From NCBI GenBank assembly GCA_030600695.1, contig JAUVLO010000002.1, positions 1 to 41,769 of the forward strand: a stretch of DNA of 41,769 bases. Direction: 5' to 3'. The notes under the pieces are model-generated. The model had not been told where the DNA came from. It made no database searches and saw only the letters and a list, made by a program, of their open reading frames with translations. The first letter of the stretch is position 1. Each line of letters begins with the position of its first letter. Below, piece by piece: positions 26,026 to 35,610 of this stretch. Made by a program: the position numbers and the translations under genes. The DNA comes from Methanosarcinales archaeon. GTDB lineage: Archaea > Halobacteriota > Methanosarcinia > Methanosarcinales > Methanocomedenaceae.

Positions 26026-27099
26026 TTACATCTTTATCCTGCCGATCTCCAGATACATGATCTCTTCTCCCCTCTGCCAGGCAAAAACCATCTGTTTTCT
26101 CACACTATGGGCAAGCCTGATCGCCCTTGATAGCTGGGGGAGGTTGAACACGTGTTCGATGTTCACCGCATGTACAAGGAATTGGGAATGCATCATCATA
26201 TCCAATCCGTCAATTTTTTTATAAACCCGGTAATGGGTGCCGAACTTATACCCGGTCTTGGCTACCATCCCTGAATCCCTAAGGTCCCTGTAGACTGCCA
26301 GTTTTTCCTGGAAATCGCTTTCTACATTGATTGCACTATCTACAAATTCCATGCTGGCGAGTAGATCGTCCCCTTTGCTGTCCCTGAGGTCCAGTACCTT
26401 TTTCTCCTGCAAATATGCTGCCTCAACTAATGATAACTGGAGGCGGACTTCATCCAGGGGTTTACCGTAAAAGAATTGTCTATGCAGCATGGCAGATGCA
26501 CCGGCATCCCAGACCATGACCCTGTCTTCCAGGAGGGTGGCCTCAATACCAGGACCCGGGACATTTTCAGTCATCTCACCTTTCATTGTGCGAAGCTTCA
26601 CACCGTAGAAGGTGATGTCGCTCTCTTCGTCCACTACAGCAATCACAAGTTCTTTGCGCATGTTGGCGGTGGTCTCAAGCTGGCGTACCAGGTCTTTTAA
26701 GGGCATAGGATTACGTTCGGAGAGTGCGTACACGAAATATTTCGAGGGGGTCTTACCGGGCCGGCCACCTCTGGGATATACCCTGAAATCTGTGACACCG
26801 GGCTTTATGAAATAACCCCTTTCACGCATGTCTTTGTATACGATGTATTTTACTTCAAAATTCCCTTTTTCCCTACTTGCATAGCTGATGAGGTCCTTGA
26901 GATCAAGTTCCTTTTTATCCCTGGTGACCTTGATCCTGTTTTTGTAAGTGAGGTAGGCAGCTTCGATGAGGGTCAGTTCAAGGGAATCGTCTTTTGGGTT
27001 ACCATAGAAACTGGTGTTGTAAAGCGTCTCCTTAGTATCAGGTTCCAGTTTAACGATATGGCCGTCCAGTTTGCCGTTAAGTGCGTGGTTCTCGTTCAT
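26026..27099 (-). CDS. endA: tRNA-splicing endonuclease EndA (duplicated, homodimeric type)
   Basis: This 357-aa protein contains two tandem repeats of the endonuclease fold. The first ('YFIKPGVTDFRVYPRGG...YFVYAL') is degenerate; the second ('KTGYKFGTHYRVYKK', 'HSQFLVHAV', 'AHSVRKQMVFA') keeps the catalytic Tyr, His and Lys region. This length is typical of the alpha-prime-2 type, which excises tRNA introns. Its 3' end is convergent with DUF1786, with only 7 bases between. Confidence 0.92.
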   Translation of the reverse strand: MNENHALNGKLDGHIVKLEPDTKETLYNTSFYGNPKDDSLELTLIEAAYLTYKNRIKVTRDKKELDLKDLISYASREKGNFEVKYIVYKDMRERGYFIKPGVTDFRVYPRGGRPGKTPSKYFVYALSERNPMPLKDLVRQLETTANMRKELVIAVVDEESDITFYGVKLRTMKGEMTENVPGPGIEATLLEDRVMVWDAGASAMLHRQFFYGKPLDEVRLQLSLVEAAYLQEKKVLDLRDSKGDDLLASMEFVDSAINVESDFQEKLAVYRDLRDSGMVAKTGYKFGTHYRVYKKIDGLDMMMHSQFLVHAVNIEHVFNLPQLSRAIRLAHSVRKQMVFAWQRGEEIMYLEIGRIKM

Positions 27100-27240
27100 T
27101 TCACTTCACTTATGAGGGGTTTTAGTTAAATAGCCTTCCTGGTGGATGCAGGTTAATAATCGTAAGGTATTTATTTTAGCTCTCCATTAGATTATTTCTG
27201 ACCGGGATTTATATGCCGGGTATAAAAGGAGAGAAATTAT

Positions 27241-27420
27241 ATGGTAGCAAAAGTAAATGTTGATGAATGTACAGGATGCGGAACGTGTGTGGATGAATGC
27301 CCTGCAGAAGCCATTTCAATGAACGATAATGATATTGCTGTGGTAAATGCAGATGAGTGTACAGATTGTGGAATGTGTGTGGATGCATGTCCCACTGAAG
27401 CAATTACGGTAGAAGAATAG
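27241..27420 (+). CDS. Small 2[4Fe-4S] ferredoxin, first copy
   Basis: This 59-aa protein, below the ORF track cut-off, has two cluster motifs: '[12 protein letters not shown]' and '[12 protein letters not shown]'. It is almost only the ferredoxin core. 'GGAGAG' precedes the ATG, and 'ggtataaaag' just upstream is a TATA-like element. It is paralogous to the next gene and probably served as a general electron carrier, for instance for Por. Confidence 0.93.
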   Translation: MVAKVNVDECTGCGTCVDECPAEAISMNDNDIAVVNADECTDCGMCVDACPTEAITVEE

Positions 27421-27480
27421 GCACACAGATATATTTTCAAATCGGCCAACATATCAACGTGCTTGGTCTGAGAAAAAAAC

Positions 27481-27657
27481 ATGGCAGTAAAAGTAGATAT
27501 AGATGAATGTGTAGGATGCGGAACCTGCGTGGACGAATGTCCACAGGAAGCCATCTCAATGAATGACGATGACATTGCGGTTATCAGTGATGAGTGCACT
27601 GATTGTGGATTGTGCGTAGAAGCATGTCCTACTGCCGCAATTTCATCGGATCGATGA
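27481..27657 (+). CDS. Small 2[4Fe-4S] ferredoxin, second copy
   Basis: This 58-aa protein has '[12 protein letters not shown]' and '[12 protein letters not shown]'. It matches the upstream copy at most positions, with the loop shortened by one residue ('AVISDEC' versus 'AVVNADEC'). It lies 60 bases after the first copy and 38 bases before asd. Tandem duplication is evident. Confidence 0.93.
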   Translation: MAVKVDIDECVGCGTCVDECPQEAISMNDDDIAVISDECTDCGLCVEACPTAAISSDR

Positions 27658-27695
27658 TCAATATTCAATTTTTTTTATTTTTTCCGGAGGTTGCA

Positions 27696-28727
27696 ATGAC
27701 TGAAACTATCAAAACAGCCGTTTTAGGTGCAACAGGAGCGGTAGGACAGAGGTTTGTTGAGGCTCTTGCCAGCCATCCCTGGTTCGAGATAACTGCCCTG
27801 GCAGCATCTGAGCGTTCTGCAGGAAAGAAATACCGTGACGCTGCCAACTGGCGGCTGGAGTCCCAGATGCCTGAAGAAGCAGCCGATGTCGAAGTGGTAC
27901 CAGTCGATGTTGGAGCAGTGGACGCTGACCTGGTGTTCTCTGCACTGCCTGCGGACCTGGCAAAAAAGGTGGAAGCTGATTTTGTCAGGGCGGGCTGTGT
28001 GGTTGCCAGCAATGCAGGAGCGTTTCGGAAGGAGGCAGATGTACCTCTGATGATTCCTGAGGTCAACCCGGAGCACCTGGGGCTGATCGATGTACAGCGC
28101 GACAACCGCGGCTGGGACGGATGTATCGTGACAAATCCCAACTGCACTACGATCATGTTCACTTTGACCTTAAAGCCCCTGATGCAGTTCGGGCTTGAGA
28201 ATGTGAATATTGCGTCCATGCAGGCCATTTCTGGTGCGGGTTATGACGGCATCCCGGCTATGGCTATACTGGAGAACGTGGTGCCCTATATCGGCGGTGA
28301 GGAGGAGAAGGTGGAGAGTGAACCCTTAAAACTCCTTGGCGAATTCGACGGCAGCCAGGTAATCCCTGCTGATTTTAATATCAGTGCAAGCTGTCACCGT
28401 GTGCCTGTGATGGACGGGCACCTGGAGGCATTGTGGGCTGGCATGGCTGATGACCCTACACCCGAACAGGTGCGCCAGGCGTTCCTTGACTTTGACCCTG
28501 GACTTTCAGACCTGCCCACCGAGCCTGAGAACCCGATTATTGTGCGGGATGAGCCCGACAGGCCCCAGCCCAGGCTGGACAGGAATGCTGGCAATGGTAT
28601 GAGTGTGTCCGTGGGCCGGATACGGGAAGGTATCAGGTACATAGTAATGGGGCACAATACTATCAGAGGCGCGGCAGGGGCCAGTGTGCTGAATGCTGAG
28701 TTGATGCATAAGAAAGGGTATCTCTGA
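27696..28727 (+). CDS. asd: Aspartate-semialdehyde dehydrogenase (archaeal/fungal type)
   Basis: This 343-aa NADP enzyme has 'AVLGATGAVGQRFVEAL' (nucleotide site), 'SNAGAFR', the catalytic cysteine in 'VTNPNCTTIM', 'QAISGAGYDGI', and 'SASCHRVPVMDGH' holding the catalytic His. It reduces aspartyl phosphate for lysine, threonine and methionine synthesis. The ORF track starts at 27603 inside the ferredoxin gene; 'GGAGGT' before ATG 27696 fixes the start. Confidence 0.95.
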   Translation: MTETIKTAVLGATGAVGQRFVEALASHPWFEITALAASERSAGKKYRDAANWRLESQMPEEAADVEVVPVDVGAVDADLVFSALPADLAKKVEADFVRAGCVVASNAGAFRKEADVPLMIPEVNPEHLGLIDVQRDNRGWDGCIVTNPNCTTIMFTLTLKPLMQFGLENVNIASMQAISGAGYDGIPAMAILENVVPYIGGEEEKVESEPLKLLGEFDGSQVIPADFNISASCHRVPVMDGHLEALWAGMADDPTPEQVRQAFLDFDPGLSDLPTEPENPIIVRDEPDRPQPRLDRNAGNGMSVSVGRIREGIRYIVMGHNTIRGAAGASVLNAELMHKKGYL

Positions 28728-28765
28728 GCCCGGTTGGGCTTGGATTGCCTTGGTTTTTTTATTTG
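28727..28765 (+). terminator. Hairpin and T-run after asd
   Basis: 'AGCCC ggtt GGGCT' forms a short stem beginning at the stop codon, and a run of seven T follows about 14 bases later. Confidence 0.5.
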
Positions 28766-28913
28766 TTTTATTCCACCTTGGGAAGTGCTGTGCCGGGTTC
28801 CTGAGTATCGACAGCCACAGCCCGAAGCGCAAACGAGCGTACTATTTTTTCAGTAGATTGTGAAGCAGTGTGTGGTACCAAATTCCATCCCCAACCTTTA
28901 TTACCCATTAACG

Positions 28914-28924
28914 TATCTATAATC
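28914..28924 (+). promoter_or_regulatory. TATA box upstream of rpl15e
   Basis: 'atctataatc' predicts transcription start near 28945, about 85 bases before the ATG and just ahead of two hairpins. Confidence 0.45.
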
Positions 28925-28949
28925 CCCTTACAACATGCCAGTTTCATAG

Positions 28950-28990
28950 GCGGGATACGTCCCGCAGGAATGTGGCCCCTTCAAGGGCTG
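28950..28990 (+). promoter_or_regulatory. Structured 5' leader of rpl15e
   Basis: Hairpin 1 is GCGGGA-TACG-TCCCGC, a perfect 6-bp stem with a UACG loop. Hairpin 2 is GCCC-cttcaa-GGGC. Both fall in the predicted untranslated leader. Ribosomal protein leaders often bind their own product, but that is a guess here. Confidence 0.5.
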
Positions 28991-29029
28991 AACCGTGAAA
29001 CCTGGAAACTAATTAGGAGATAACGAAAC

Positions 29030-29620
29030 ATGGCAAGATCAATGTATAGTCATATCAGGGATGCCTGGAAGAAACCTGACTCAACGTATGTACACGAACT
29101 CAGATGGCACAGGCTCCAGGAATGGAGACGTGAAGCCTCAGTACAGAGAATAGACAAACCCACACGGCTTGACCGGGCACGCAGCCTGGGCTATAAGGCC
29201 AAGCAGGGTATAGTCATGGTCAGGGCAGGTATCAGGCGGGGCAGTGCCCGGAAATCACGATATATCAGGGGCCGCCGGACCAAGCGTATGGGCATGAGCA
29301 AGATCACTCGCGGCAAGAGCATACAGCGTATTGCAGAAGAAAGGGCAGCACGCAAATTCCCCAACCTGCAGGTGCTCAACTCATACTGGGTAGGCGAGGA
29401 CGGTAAGCACAAATGGTACGAGATCATCATGGTGGACACGTCACATCCGGTCATCAAGAACGACCCAAAATTGAATTGGCTATGCCATCCCAACCAGAAA
29501 GGACGGGTCTTCAGGGGCAAGACAAGTGCCGGAACAAAGGGCAGAGGCCAGCGCAAACGCGGCAAAGGTACTGAAAAGACCAGGCCCAGCATAAGGTCCC
29601 GGGGCAATTTAGGTAAGTGA
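29030..29620 (+). CDS. rpl15e: Large ribosomal subunit protein eL15 (L15e)
   Basis: This 196-aa basic protein shows '[29 protein letters not shown]', '[20 protein letters not shown]' and '[25 protein letters not shown]', the L15e core. Length is normal. It is followed by a strong terminator and seems monocistronic, with a folded leader upstream. Confidence 0.97.
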   Translation: MARSMYSHIRDAWKKPDSTYVHELRWHRLQEWRREASVQRIDKPTRLDRARSLGYKAKQGIVMVRAGIRRGSARKSRYIRGRRTKRMGMSKITRGKSIQRIAEERAARKFPNLQVLNSYWVGEDGKHKWYEIIMVDTSHPVIKNDPKLNWLCHPNQKGRVFRGKTSAGTKGRGQRKRGKGTEKTRPSIRSRGNLGK

Positions 29621-29656
29621 GGTCTGTGACCTCACATCATTTTTTTCAGGTTTTTT
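29617..29656 (+). terminator. Strong hairpin terminator of rpl15e
   Basis: 'GTGAGGTC tgt GACCTCAC' is a perfect 8-bp stem overlapping the stop codon and is followed by two T-runs. Confidence 0.8.
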
Positions 29657-29766
29657 ACTAGGTAAATACAACAAAATGGAGTTTTTTCCTGTAAACCTGA
29701 ATGCCCGATCAACTATCGGTAATAGCGGGCAATTTATTGTACTTTAAATGAAAATTAGATGCAGGA

Positions 29767-30225
29767 ATGATTCATTATATCTATCTGCGCACAAGTGCAC
29801 AGGCCACGGAAGACCCGGAAAAGGTACGATCAGCCCTGAAGCTACTTCTCCCGCCTCCAGGACGATCCGCAAAAAAAGATTCAATAACCGTGCATGAGAC
29901 CGTTACTACAGGGTACCACGGCAACCCCATTATCGTGATGGAGGCAGAGCTAAAGCAAAACAAGGACTGCCAGTATGTGGTTGACCGTATAAGGGAACAC
30001 CTGGGGCCTGCAGGTATTTCCAGGCTTGCAGCCGAACTGCCCCAACGTGTGGATGATGACTGCAACCTGTACATCAGGTTTAATAAGCAGGAAGCATATC
30101 TGGGCAAATTGATGACTACCGCAAAATCCGATTCCATCCTTGTACGGATAAAAATAAAAGCCTATCCGGCCAGACCTGAAAATGCGATACAAGTCGCCCG
30201 GTCACTTTTAGGCGGGGGAGAATGA
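29767..30225 (+). CDS. Exosome-operon RNA-binding protein (COG1325)
   Basis: This 152-aa protein begins 'IHYIYLRTSAQATEDPEKVRSAL' and contains 'YHGNPIIVMEA' and 'LYIRFNKQEAYLGK', which match the COG1325 family of predicted RNA-binding proteins related to ribosomal L5-like folds. It heads the exosome superoperon, as in many euryarchaea. It overlaps or abuts the RNase P p30 gene. Its biochemical role is not established. Confidence 0.83.
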   Translation: MIHYIYLRTSAQATEDPEKVRSALKLLLPPPGRSAKKDSITVHETVTTGYHGNPIIVMEAELKQNKDCQYVVDRIREHLGPAGISRLAAELPQRVDDDCNLYIRFNKQEAYLGKLMTTAKSDSILVRIKIKAYPARPENAIQVARSLLGGGE

Positions 30226-30227
30226 TC

Positions 30228-30941
30228 ATGGGCATAATAAAGAGTTCGAACTTCTATGACCTTAACGTTCATGCACTGCCTGGCTATGCAGATTCCCCAT
30301 CAAGGATGATACTGGAAGCAAAAGATATGGGATATTCAGGCATCTGCCTGACCTCGATAAACACTGCCAATACGTTTAGTAGTACTGACATCACCATGCC
30401 AATACCAAGGGATTTTGAGATATATACCGGAATCGAGATTCAGGCGGATAATTTATCCAAACTGAACAAATATATAAACAGGTCAGAAAATAAAGTGGAT
30501 ATCATCAGTGTCAGTGGGGGGGATGAGGACATAAATCGCGGGGCTGTAGAGAATGGGCGCGTGGACATACTTGCCCACCCTGTAGACCAGGGTAAACCCC
30601 TGAACCATGTACTATCCAAAGCGGCGGCAGATAACGGAGTGGCCATTGATTTCAATATAGATGCCCTGATCCGGCACAGGGGGGCCAGCAGGGTCAGGAT
30701 ACTCAGTGCTCTCAGGCAGAATGCCAGGCTGGCACGTAAATATGACGCACCCATGGTCATCACCAGTAATGCCAGGTCACACTATGACCTGCGCGGACCC
30801 AGGGAGATGATGGCACTGGGAATGCTAATGGGTATGACCCGGGAAGAAGCATTACATGCACTATCAACGGTACCCAGCTCTATTATTAACAGGAACCGGA
30901 ATAACGATCGCATAATGGATGGAGTGGAAGTGGTACAATGA
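30228..30941 (+). CDS. rnp3: Ribonuclease P protein component 3 (Rpp30)
   Basis: This 237-aa protein has 'FYDLNVHALPGYADSPSRM', 'AKDMGYSGICLTS' and the TIM-barrel-like 'GRVDILAHPVDQ', 'AIDFNIDALIRHRGASRVRI', 'MVITSNARSHYDLRGPREM', all typical of archaeal Rpp30. With Rnp2 it activates RNase P RNA for tRNA 5' maturation. The ATG at 30228 has a better-spaced 'GGGGGAG' than 30222. Confidence 0.93.
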   Translation: MGIIKSSNFYDLNVHALPGYADSPSRMILEAKDMGYSGICLTSINTANTFSSTDITMPIPRDFEIYTGIEIQADNLSKLNKYINRSENKVDIISVSGGDEDINRGAVENGRVDILAHPVDQGKPLNHVLSKAAADNGVAIDFNIDALIRHRGASRVRILSALRQNARLARKYDAPMVITSNARSHYDLRGPREMMALGMLMGMTREEALHALSTVPSSIINRNRNNDRIMDGVEVVQ

Positions 30942-31495
30942 AGATCCTGCCCCCTACTTTGAGAGAATCGAACAGGTATCTGGCCATTTCCGTAACATCA
31001 GAAGGGGACATACCAAGGCGGGACCTTGTTAATGAAATACTCTTTTGTGCAGCGACACTTCTCGGGGATGCAGGGAGCAGTGAGATGGGTATCCGTCTCC
31101 TGTCGTTTGAGGAGAACAAGGGTATAATACAGTGCAGGGTAGATAGAGTATGGGAGACTAGGGCCGTGCTTGCAACCGTAACATCGATAAAAGGGATGCG
31201 GAGCAGGATAAAGGTACTGGGTGTATCGGGAACCGTTAGGGGAGCGACAGAAAAGTATTTACTAGCGCAAGACATAAATGAGCCCGAACCTGAGAGAAAA
31301 AGAACCCAAACAATAGAAGAAAGTAAGATGATCATAGATGTGGGGACTATTTCCGGTAAAATAGTAAACCGGAATAATAACGAAATTGATTTGTTGTCAG
31401 AGGACCCACATTCTTTAGAAATACTAAATCGTTCTAATACCAAGTATTTTGGTATTACGGTTTTTGATATTAAAAATAAGGAGATTGATGTATAA
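30938..31495 (+). CDS. rnp2: Ribonuclease P protein component 2 (Pop5) with a C-terminal extension
   Basis: Pop5 features fill residues 1-110: '[19 protein letters not shown]', '[15 protein letters not shown]', '[24 protein letters not shown]' and '[13 protein letters not shown]'. Pop5 pairs with Rpp30 in RNase P. The next 75 residues (a charged linker followed by '[22 protein letters not shown]') are not part of the usual family, whose members are about 110-140 aa. It overlaps rnp3 by ATGA, and its stop shares a base with psmA. Confidence 0.87.
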   Translation: MKILPPTLRESNRYLAISVTSEGDIPRRDLVNEILFCAATLLGDAGSSEMGIRLLSFEENKGIIQCRVDRVWETRAVLATVTSIKGMRSRIKVLGVSGTVRGATEKYLLAQDINEPEPERKRTQTIEESKMIIDVGTISGKIVNRNNNEIDLLSEDPHSLEILNRSNTKYFGITVFDIKNKEIDV

Positions 31496-32316
31496 TGCAG
31501 ATGGCACCTCAAATGGGATATGATAGAGCGATAACGGTTTTTAGTCCTGACGGCAGGTTGTTCCAGGTGGAATATGCCAGGGAAGCTGTCAAACGCGGAA
31601 CAACGGCAGTAGGAGTAAAGGCAGTAGACGGCGTTGTACTGCTTGTAGATAAACGAATAACAAGTAAATTACTTGAAGCTGGTTCTATTGAAAAGATATT
31701 CCAGCTTGATGATCATATGGGTGCAGCCACATCTGGTCTTGTGGCTGATGCCAGGGCACTTATCGACAGGGCGCGGGTAGAGTCCCAGATCAATAAAGTA
31801 TCGTATGACGAGCCCATTGGCGTGGAAGTCCTGGCTAAGAAGATCTGCGATTTCAAGCAGACCTATACCCAGTACGGCGGCGTCAGGCCATTTGGCACGG
31901 CACTATTGATCGCCGGTGTGGAGGATAGTGCGGCAAGGCTTTTCGAGACCGACCCCAGCGGTGCCCTGCTTGAATACAAAGCTACCGGAATAGGTGCAGG
32001 CCGGGCTGAAGTGATGGAGGTCTTTGAAGAGAAGTATACCGATGACATCAAGCTCACTGACGCAATTTTACTTGGTCTGGAAGCTCTTCATAATACAACA
32101 GAGGACAAGTTTGATGCTTCTACCATTGAGGTAGGTGTGGTTGAACTTGAAACCAAGCAGTTCAAGAAACTCAGTTCCGAAGAAGTTGCCGATTATGTCA
32201 ATGTGATACTGGAAGCCCATTCAGGGGAAGAAGAAACCGGAACTGAAGAAGCTGACGAAACTGAAAGTGAAGAGAAGACCGGTGAAGAGACCAAAGAAGA
32301 CACCGGGGAAGAATAA
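31495..32316 (+). CDS. psmA: 20S proteasome alpha subunit
   Basis: PsmA (273 aa) forms the outer rings of the proteasome and gates entry. '[28 protein letters not shown]' is the alpha-type N-terminal signature; '[27 protein letters not shown]' follows. Residues about 240-273 form an acidic tail rich in Glu and Thr ('[14 protein letters not shown]'), longer than in many PsmA. It lies in the superoperon after rnp2 and before sdo1. Confidence 0.96.
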   Translation: MQMAPQMGYDRAITVFSPDGRLFQVEYAREAVKRGTTAVGVKAVDGVVLLVDKRITSKLLEAGSIEKIFQLDDHMGAATSGLVADARALIDRARVESQINKVSYDEPIGVEVLAKKICDFKQTYTQYGGVRPFGTALLIAGVEDSAARLFETDPSGALLEYKATGIGAGRAEVMEVFEEKYTDDIKLTDAILLGLEALHNTTEDKFDASTIEVGVVELETKQFKKLSSEEVADYVNVILEAHSGEEETGTEEADETESEEKTGEETKEDTGEE

Positions 32317-32346
32317 CCGATCTCAATACAAATTGTTGGTTTGATC

Positions 32347-33042
32347 ATGGTCACGCTGGATAATGCCGTAATTGCCAGACTTAAGAAAGGTGGGAAGCAG
32401 TTCGAGGTATATGTAGACCCTGATGCAGCTTTATCCATGAAAAAGGGTGAAGAGATAGACATGGAAAAGGTACTGGCAGTTGAAGAGGTTTTTGAAAATG
32501 CCAGTGTGGGCGACCGTCCTGCAGAAAAGGATATTGATAATACATTCAAGACACAGGATGTAATTGAAATTGCCAGACAGATCGTCATGCATGGTGAGAT
32601 ACACCTGACAACAGAGCAGCGGAAAAAGATACTTGAGGACAAAAAACGCCAGATAATCAGCATAATCGCTGCCAATGCCATTAATCCCCAGACCAAAACC
32701 CCGCATCCGCCTATGAGGATCGAACATGCCATGGATGAAGCGGGTGTGCATATTGATGCCATGAAGAGCGTGGATGACCAGGTGAATATCGTGATGAAGG
32801 CGATACGCCCTATAATCCCTATACGTTTTGAAGAGATCAGCATCGCAGTAAAGATCGGTACGGATTATGCCCCGAAAGCTTACGGCCCGTTATCTAAATT
32901 CGGTACTCTCACGAAAGAGGAATGGCAAAAGGATGGTTCATGGATCGGCGTGGTCACAATACCTGCAGGTTTGCAGGACGACCTGTTTGGCCTGGTTAAT
33001 CACCTGACCAAAGGAAACGCAGAGATAAAGATCCTGAAATAA
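32347..33042 (+). CDS. sdo1: SBDS homologue, ribosome maturation protein SDO1
   Basis: This 231-aa protein has the three SBDS domains: an N-terminal FYSH domain ('VTLDNAVIARLKKGGKQFEVYVDPDAAL' and 'ENASVGDRPAEKDIDNTFKT'), a middle helical domain ('LTTEQRKKILEDKKRQIISIIAANAINPQT') and a ferredoxin-like end ('HIDAMKSVDDQVNIVMKAIRPIIPI'). SBDS proteins help release aIF6 from the large subunit. The track TTG at 32341 is less likely than the ATG at 32347. Confidence 0.96.
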   Translation: MVTLDNAVIARLKKGGKQFEVYVDPDAALSMKKGEEIDMEKVLAVEEVFENASVGDRPAEKDIDNTFKTQDVIEIARQIVMHGEIHLTTEQRKKILEDKKRQIISIIAANAINPQTKTPHPPMRIEHAMDEAGVHIDAMKSVDDQVNIVMKAIRPIIPIRFEEISIAVKIGTDYAPKAYGPLSKFGTLTKEEWQKDGSWIGVVTIPAGLQDDLFGLVNHLTKGNAEIKILK

Positions 33043-33082
33043 TTAAAATTTTTACAAGATTATCAGTTCGAGGTTATAAAAA

Positions 33083-33796
33083 ATGGAAAAACACATTGTG
33101 GTGCCTGGCGATTTTCTTTCTGACGATGTCAAGAAAGCAGGAGACGGCACCTATGTGAGGGAAGGAAAGGTTTATTCAAATCTTTACGGACTTACAAGTG
33201 AAAAGGAAAAGATACGGGTGGTTTCTTTATCAGGGAAATATATTCCGCAGGCCAGGGATTTGATCGTGGCCACTGTGAGCGAGATTACTTTCTCGAACTG
33301 GATAATGAATATCAAATCACCATATGACGGGCTGCTTAATGTGTCTGAATATCCAAGACGTATTGATTCCTCTGACATGGCTAAATACCTGGATGTTGGT
33401 TCATCCGTGCTCGTTATGGTTAAGAATGTCTCACGTTCCATGAAAGTAGAACTAACAATGAGGAACAACAAGTTAAGACCCATAACCAGTGGAAGGATTG
33501 TCCAGATCCCAACAGTAAAAGTGCCAAGAATGATCGGCAGAAATGGATCCATGATATCTATGTTGAAAAAGGAGACAAACTGCAACATTTTTGTGGGCCA
33601 GAACGGAGTTATCTGGATAACCGGCAAGGACCGTGATATGGATAAGGCTATAGAAGCGATACGGATTATTGAAAATGAAGCTCATATTAATGGACTCACT
33701 GATCGGATAAGTGGTTTCCTGAAAGGAAATGTGGAAAAAGAACAAGAAACAGTGAAACCGGCAGATCCAGGGATTCTAGACGAACTGCTGGACTGA
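33083..33796 (+). CDS. rrp4: Exosome RNA-binding subunit Rrp4
   Basis: Rrp4 (237 aa) caps the archaeal exosome and binds RNA. It has an N-terminal domain ('HIVVPGDFLSDDVKKAGDGTYVREG'), an S1 domain (about 60-130), and a KH domain with 'VKVPRMIGRNGSMISMLK' (about 150-210). 'GAGGTT' precedes the start. Three exosome genes follow in the order rrp4, rrp41, rrp42. Confidence 0.95.
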   Translation: MEKHIVVPGDFLSDDVKKAGDGTYVREGKVYSNLYGLTSEKEKIRVVSLSGKYIPQARDLIVATVSEITFSNWIMNIKSPYDGLLNVSEYPRRIDSSDMAKYLDVGSSVLVMVKNVSRSMKVELTMRNNKLRPITSGRIVQIPTVKVPRMIGRNGSMISMLKKETNCNIFVGQNGVIWITGKDRDMDKAIEAIRIIENEAHINGLTDRISGFLKGNVEKEQETVKPADPGILDELLD

Positions 33797-33832
33797 TTGA
33801 TTGAGTTGAGAGATGAAAGAGAGGAATTGTAA

Positions 33833-34834
33833 ATGACAAACAAACCAGAAAAGTTCATAGATGAAAATGGCATTCGTTCTGACGGAAGGCGGGCCAACGA
33901 GATAAGGGATGTTAAGATCGAGGTCGGCGTATTGAGCCGGGCCGATGGTTCGTGTTATCTTGAATTCGGTAAAAATAAGGTAATGGCAGCAGTTTACGGT
34001 CCGAGGGAAGTACATCCCAGGCACCAGCAAAAATCCAACAGGGCTATTGTAAGGTACAAGTATAATATGGCTTCCTTTTCGGTAGAGGACCGCAAGCGTC
34101 CAGGGCCTGACCGCCGCAGTATTGAAGTTTCAAAGGTAAGCCGTGAAGCTCTTGAGGACCAGATATTCACTGAATATTTCCCTAAATCTGCAATAGATGT
34201 TTTTGTGGAGGTCTTGCAGGCAGATGCAGGTACCAGGACGGCGGCCCTTAATGCGGCATCCGTTGCCCTGGCAGATGCGGGAATCCCGATGAGGTCACTG
34301 GTCTCTGCGTGTGCTGTAGGGAAGGTCGATGATACTCTTGTCCTGGACCTGAACAAGGATGAGGACAATTACGGCCAGGCAGATATGCCTATAGCAATGA
34401 CACCTGACGGTAAGATCACACTGCTCCAGATGGACGGCCACCTTACTGAAGAGGAGTTCAGGCAGGGCCTGGAAATGGCACAGGAAGGGTGCAGGCAGGT
34501 ATATGAAATGCAAAGGAAGGCACTGATGGATCATTATTCTAAGAAAACAGAGGTGTTGAGCACTGAGGTCACTGCTACAGAGGATGTCAAGGAAGATGCA
34601 CCAGGGGAACCTGAAGATATCACTTCGGCCGAGGTAACAGAAGAAACTAAAGATGCCGAAAAAATTGACGATACCAACGAAACCGGAGATGCCGAAGAAA
34701 CTGAAGATACCGTCAAGGTAGGCGATGTAGAAGAGTCGGAAGATTCCGGCGAAGAGGTTCCCGATACTGGGGAAAACGCTGATGAGACCGACGGTCAAAT
34801 GGATGAGAGTAAGGAGGAGAGTTCCAATGAATAA
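33833..34834 (+). CDS. rrp41: Exosome RNase PH subunit Rrp41 with long acidic tail
   Basis: Rrp41 carries the phosphorolytic active site of the exosome. '[18 protein letters not shown]', '[15 protein letters not shown]', '[23 protein letters not shown]' and '[20 protein letters not shown]' mark the RNase PH fold over about 240 residues. The final 90 residues are acidic, low complexity and rich in Glu, Asp and Thr, an extension not needed for the fold. The tail DNA ends in the ribosome site for rrp42, which overlaps by 8 bases. Confidence 0.95.
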   Translation: MTNKPEKFIDENGIRSDGRRANEIRDVKIEVGVLSRADGSCYLEFGKNKVMAAVYGPREVHPRHQQKSNRAIVRYKYNMASFSVEDRKRPGPDRRSIEVSKVSREALEDQIFTEYFPKSAIDVFVEVLQADAGTRTAALNAASVALADAGIPMRSLVSACAVGKVDDTLVLDLNKDEDNYGQADMPIAMTPDGKITLLQMDGHLTEEEFRQGLEMAQEGCRQVYEMQRKALMDHYSKKTEVLSTEVTATEDVKEDAPGEPEDITSAEVTEETKDAEKIDDTNETGDAEETEDTVKVGDVEESEDSGEEVPDTGENADETDGQMDESKEESSNE

Positions 34835-35606
34835 GGAAATAGTTTCAATTATCCAGAAGGACCAGCTGTATAATCTAATGCTGAAGGGTGAGCGTGTAGA
34901 CGGCAGGGCGTTTGACGAGACCAGGGAAATCAAGATCGAAACCGGTGTAATAGAAAAGGCAGAAGGTTCGGCCCGTGTGGAAATTGGCGATACTAAATTA
35001 ATTGCCGGTGTAAAGATCAGCCCGGGAACTCCTTTTCCTGATACACCTGATGTAGGCGTGTTAATTACCAGCCTGGAACTTATCCCCCTTGCATCCCCTG
35101 AATTCGAATCAGGTCCTCCCCGGGAGAATGCCGTAGAACTCGCCAGGGTAACTGACCGGGGCATCAGGGAATCCGGCGCAATAGATTTAAAGAAGCTGTG
35201 CATTATTGAGGGCGAAAAGGTCTGGATGGTTTTCATCGACATACATGTGCTGGATGATGGCGGTAATATAATGGATGCTGCTGCACTTGGTTCGATAGCT
35301 GCATTGCTTACAGCCACAATGCCGGCAGAGCGTTATGGACTGGGTGAAGATACACCGCTGCCAATGAGGGATATACCCGTATCTGTAACTGCTGTGGATA
35401 TAGGTGGCGGAATTGTATTTGATCCATCCCTTGAAGAAGAAAGGGTCGCAAACACCAAGTTAACTGTGATATCCAATCAGGAAGGCGCACTTGCCGGCAT
35501 GCAGAAGAGCGGCAATGGGTCGTTATCACCGGATCAAATCAACCACATGGTAGAAGTGGCCTGTAAAAAGGCACAGGATATAAGAGAAAAATTCCTGGAG
35601 ATTTAG
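34827..35606 (+). CDS. rrp42: Exosome RNase PH-like subunit Rrp42
   Basis: Rrp42 (259 aa) is the inactive RNase PH partner that forms the hexamer with Rrp41. '[58 protein letters not shown]' and '[22 protein letters not shown]' are diagnostic. The track start (34782) is inside rrp41; the ATG at 34827 with 'GGAGG' upstream is the real one. Confidence 0.95.
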   Translation: MNKEIVSIIQKDQLYNLMLKGERVDGRAFDETREIKIETGVIEKAEGSARVEIGDTKLIAGVKISPGTPFPDTPDVGVLITSLELIPLASPEFESGPPRENAVELARVTDRGIRESGAIDLKKLCIIEGEKVWMVFIDIHVLDDGGNIMDAAALGSIAALLTATMPAERYGLGEDTPLPMRDIPVSVTAVDIGGGIVFDPSLEEERVANTKLTVISNQEGALAGMQKSGNGSLSPDQINHMVEVACKKAQDIREKFLEI

Positions 35607-35610
35607 GATT

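Noticed and set aside
27603-27695. Extended N-terminus of Asd in the track
   Set aside because: It overlaps a ferredoxin gene and a ribosome site precedes ATG 27696.
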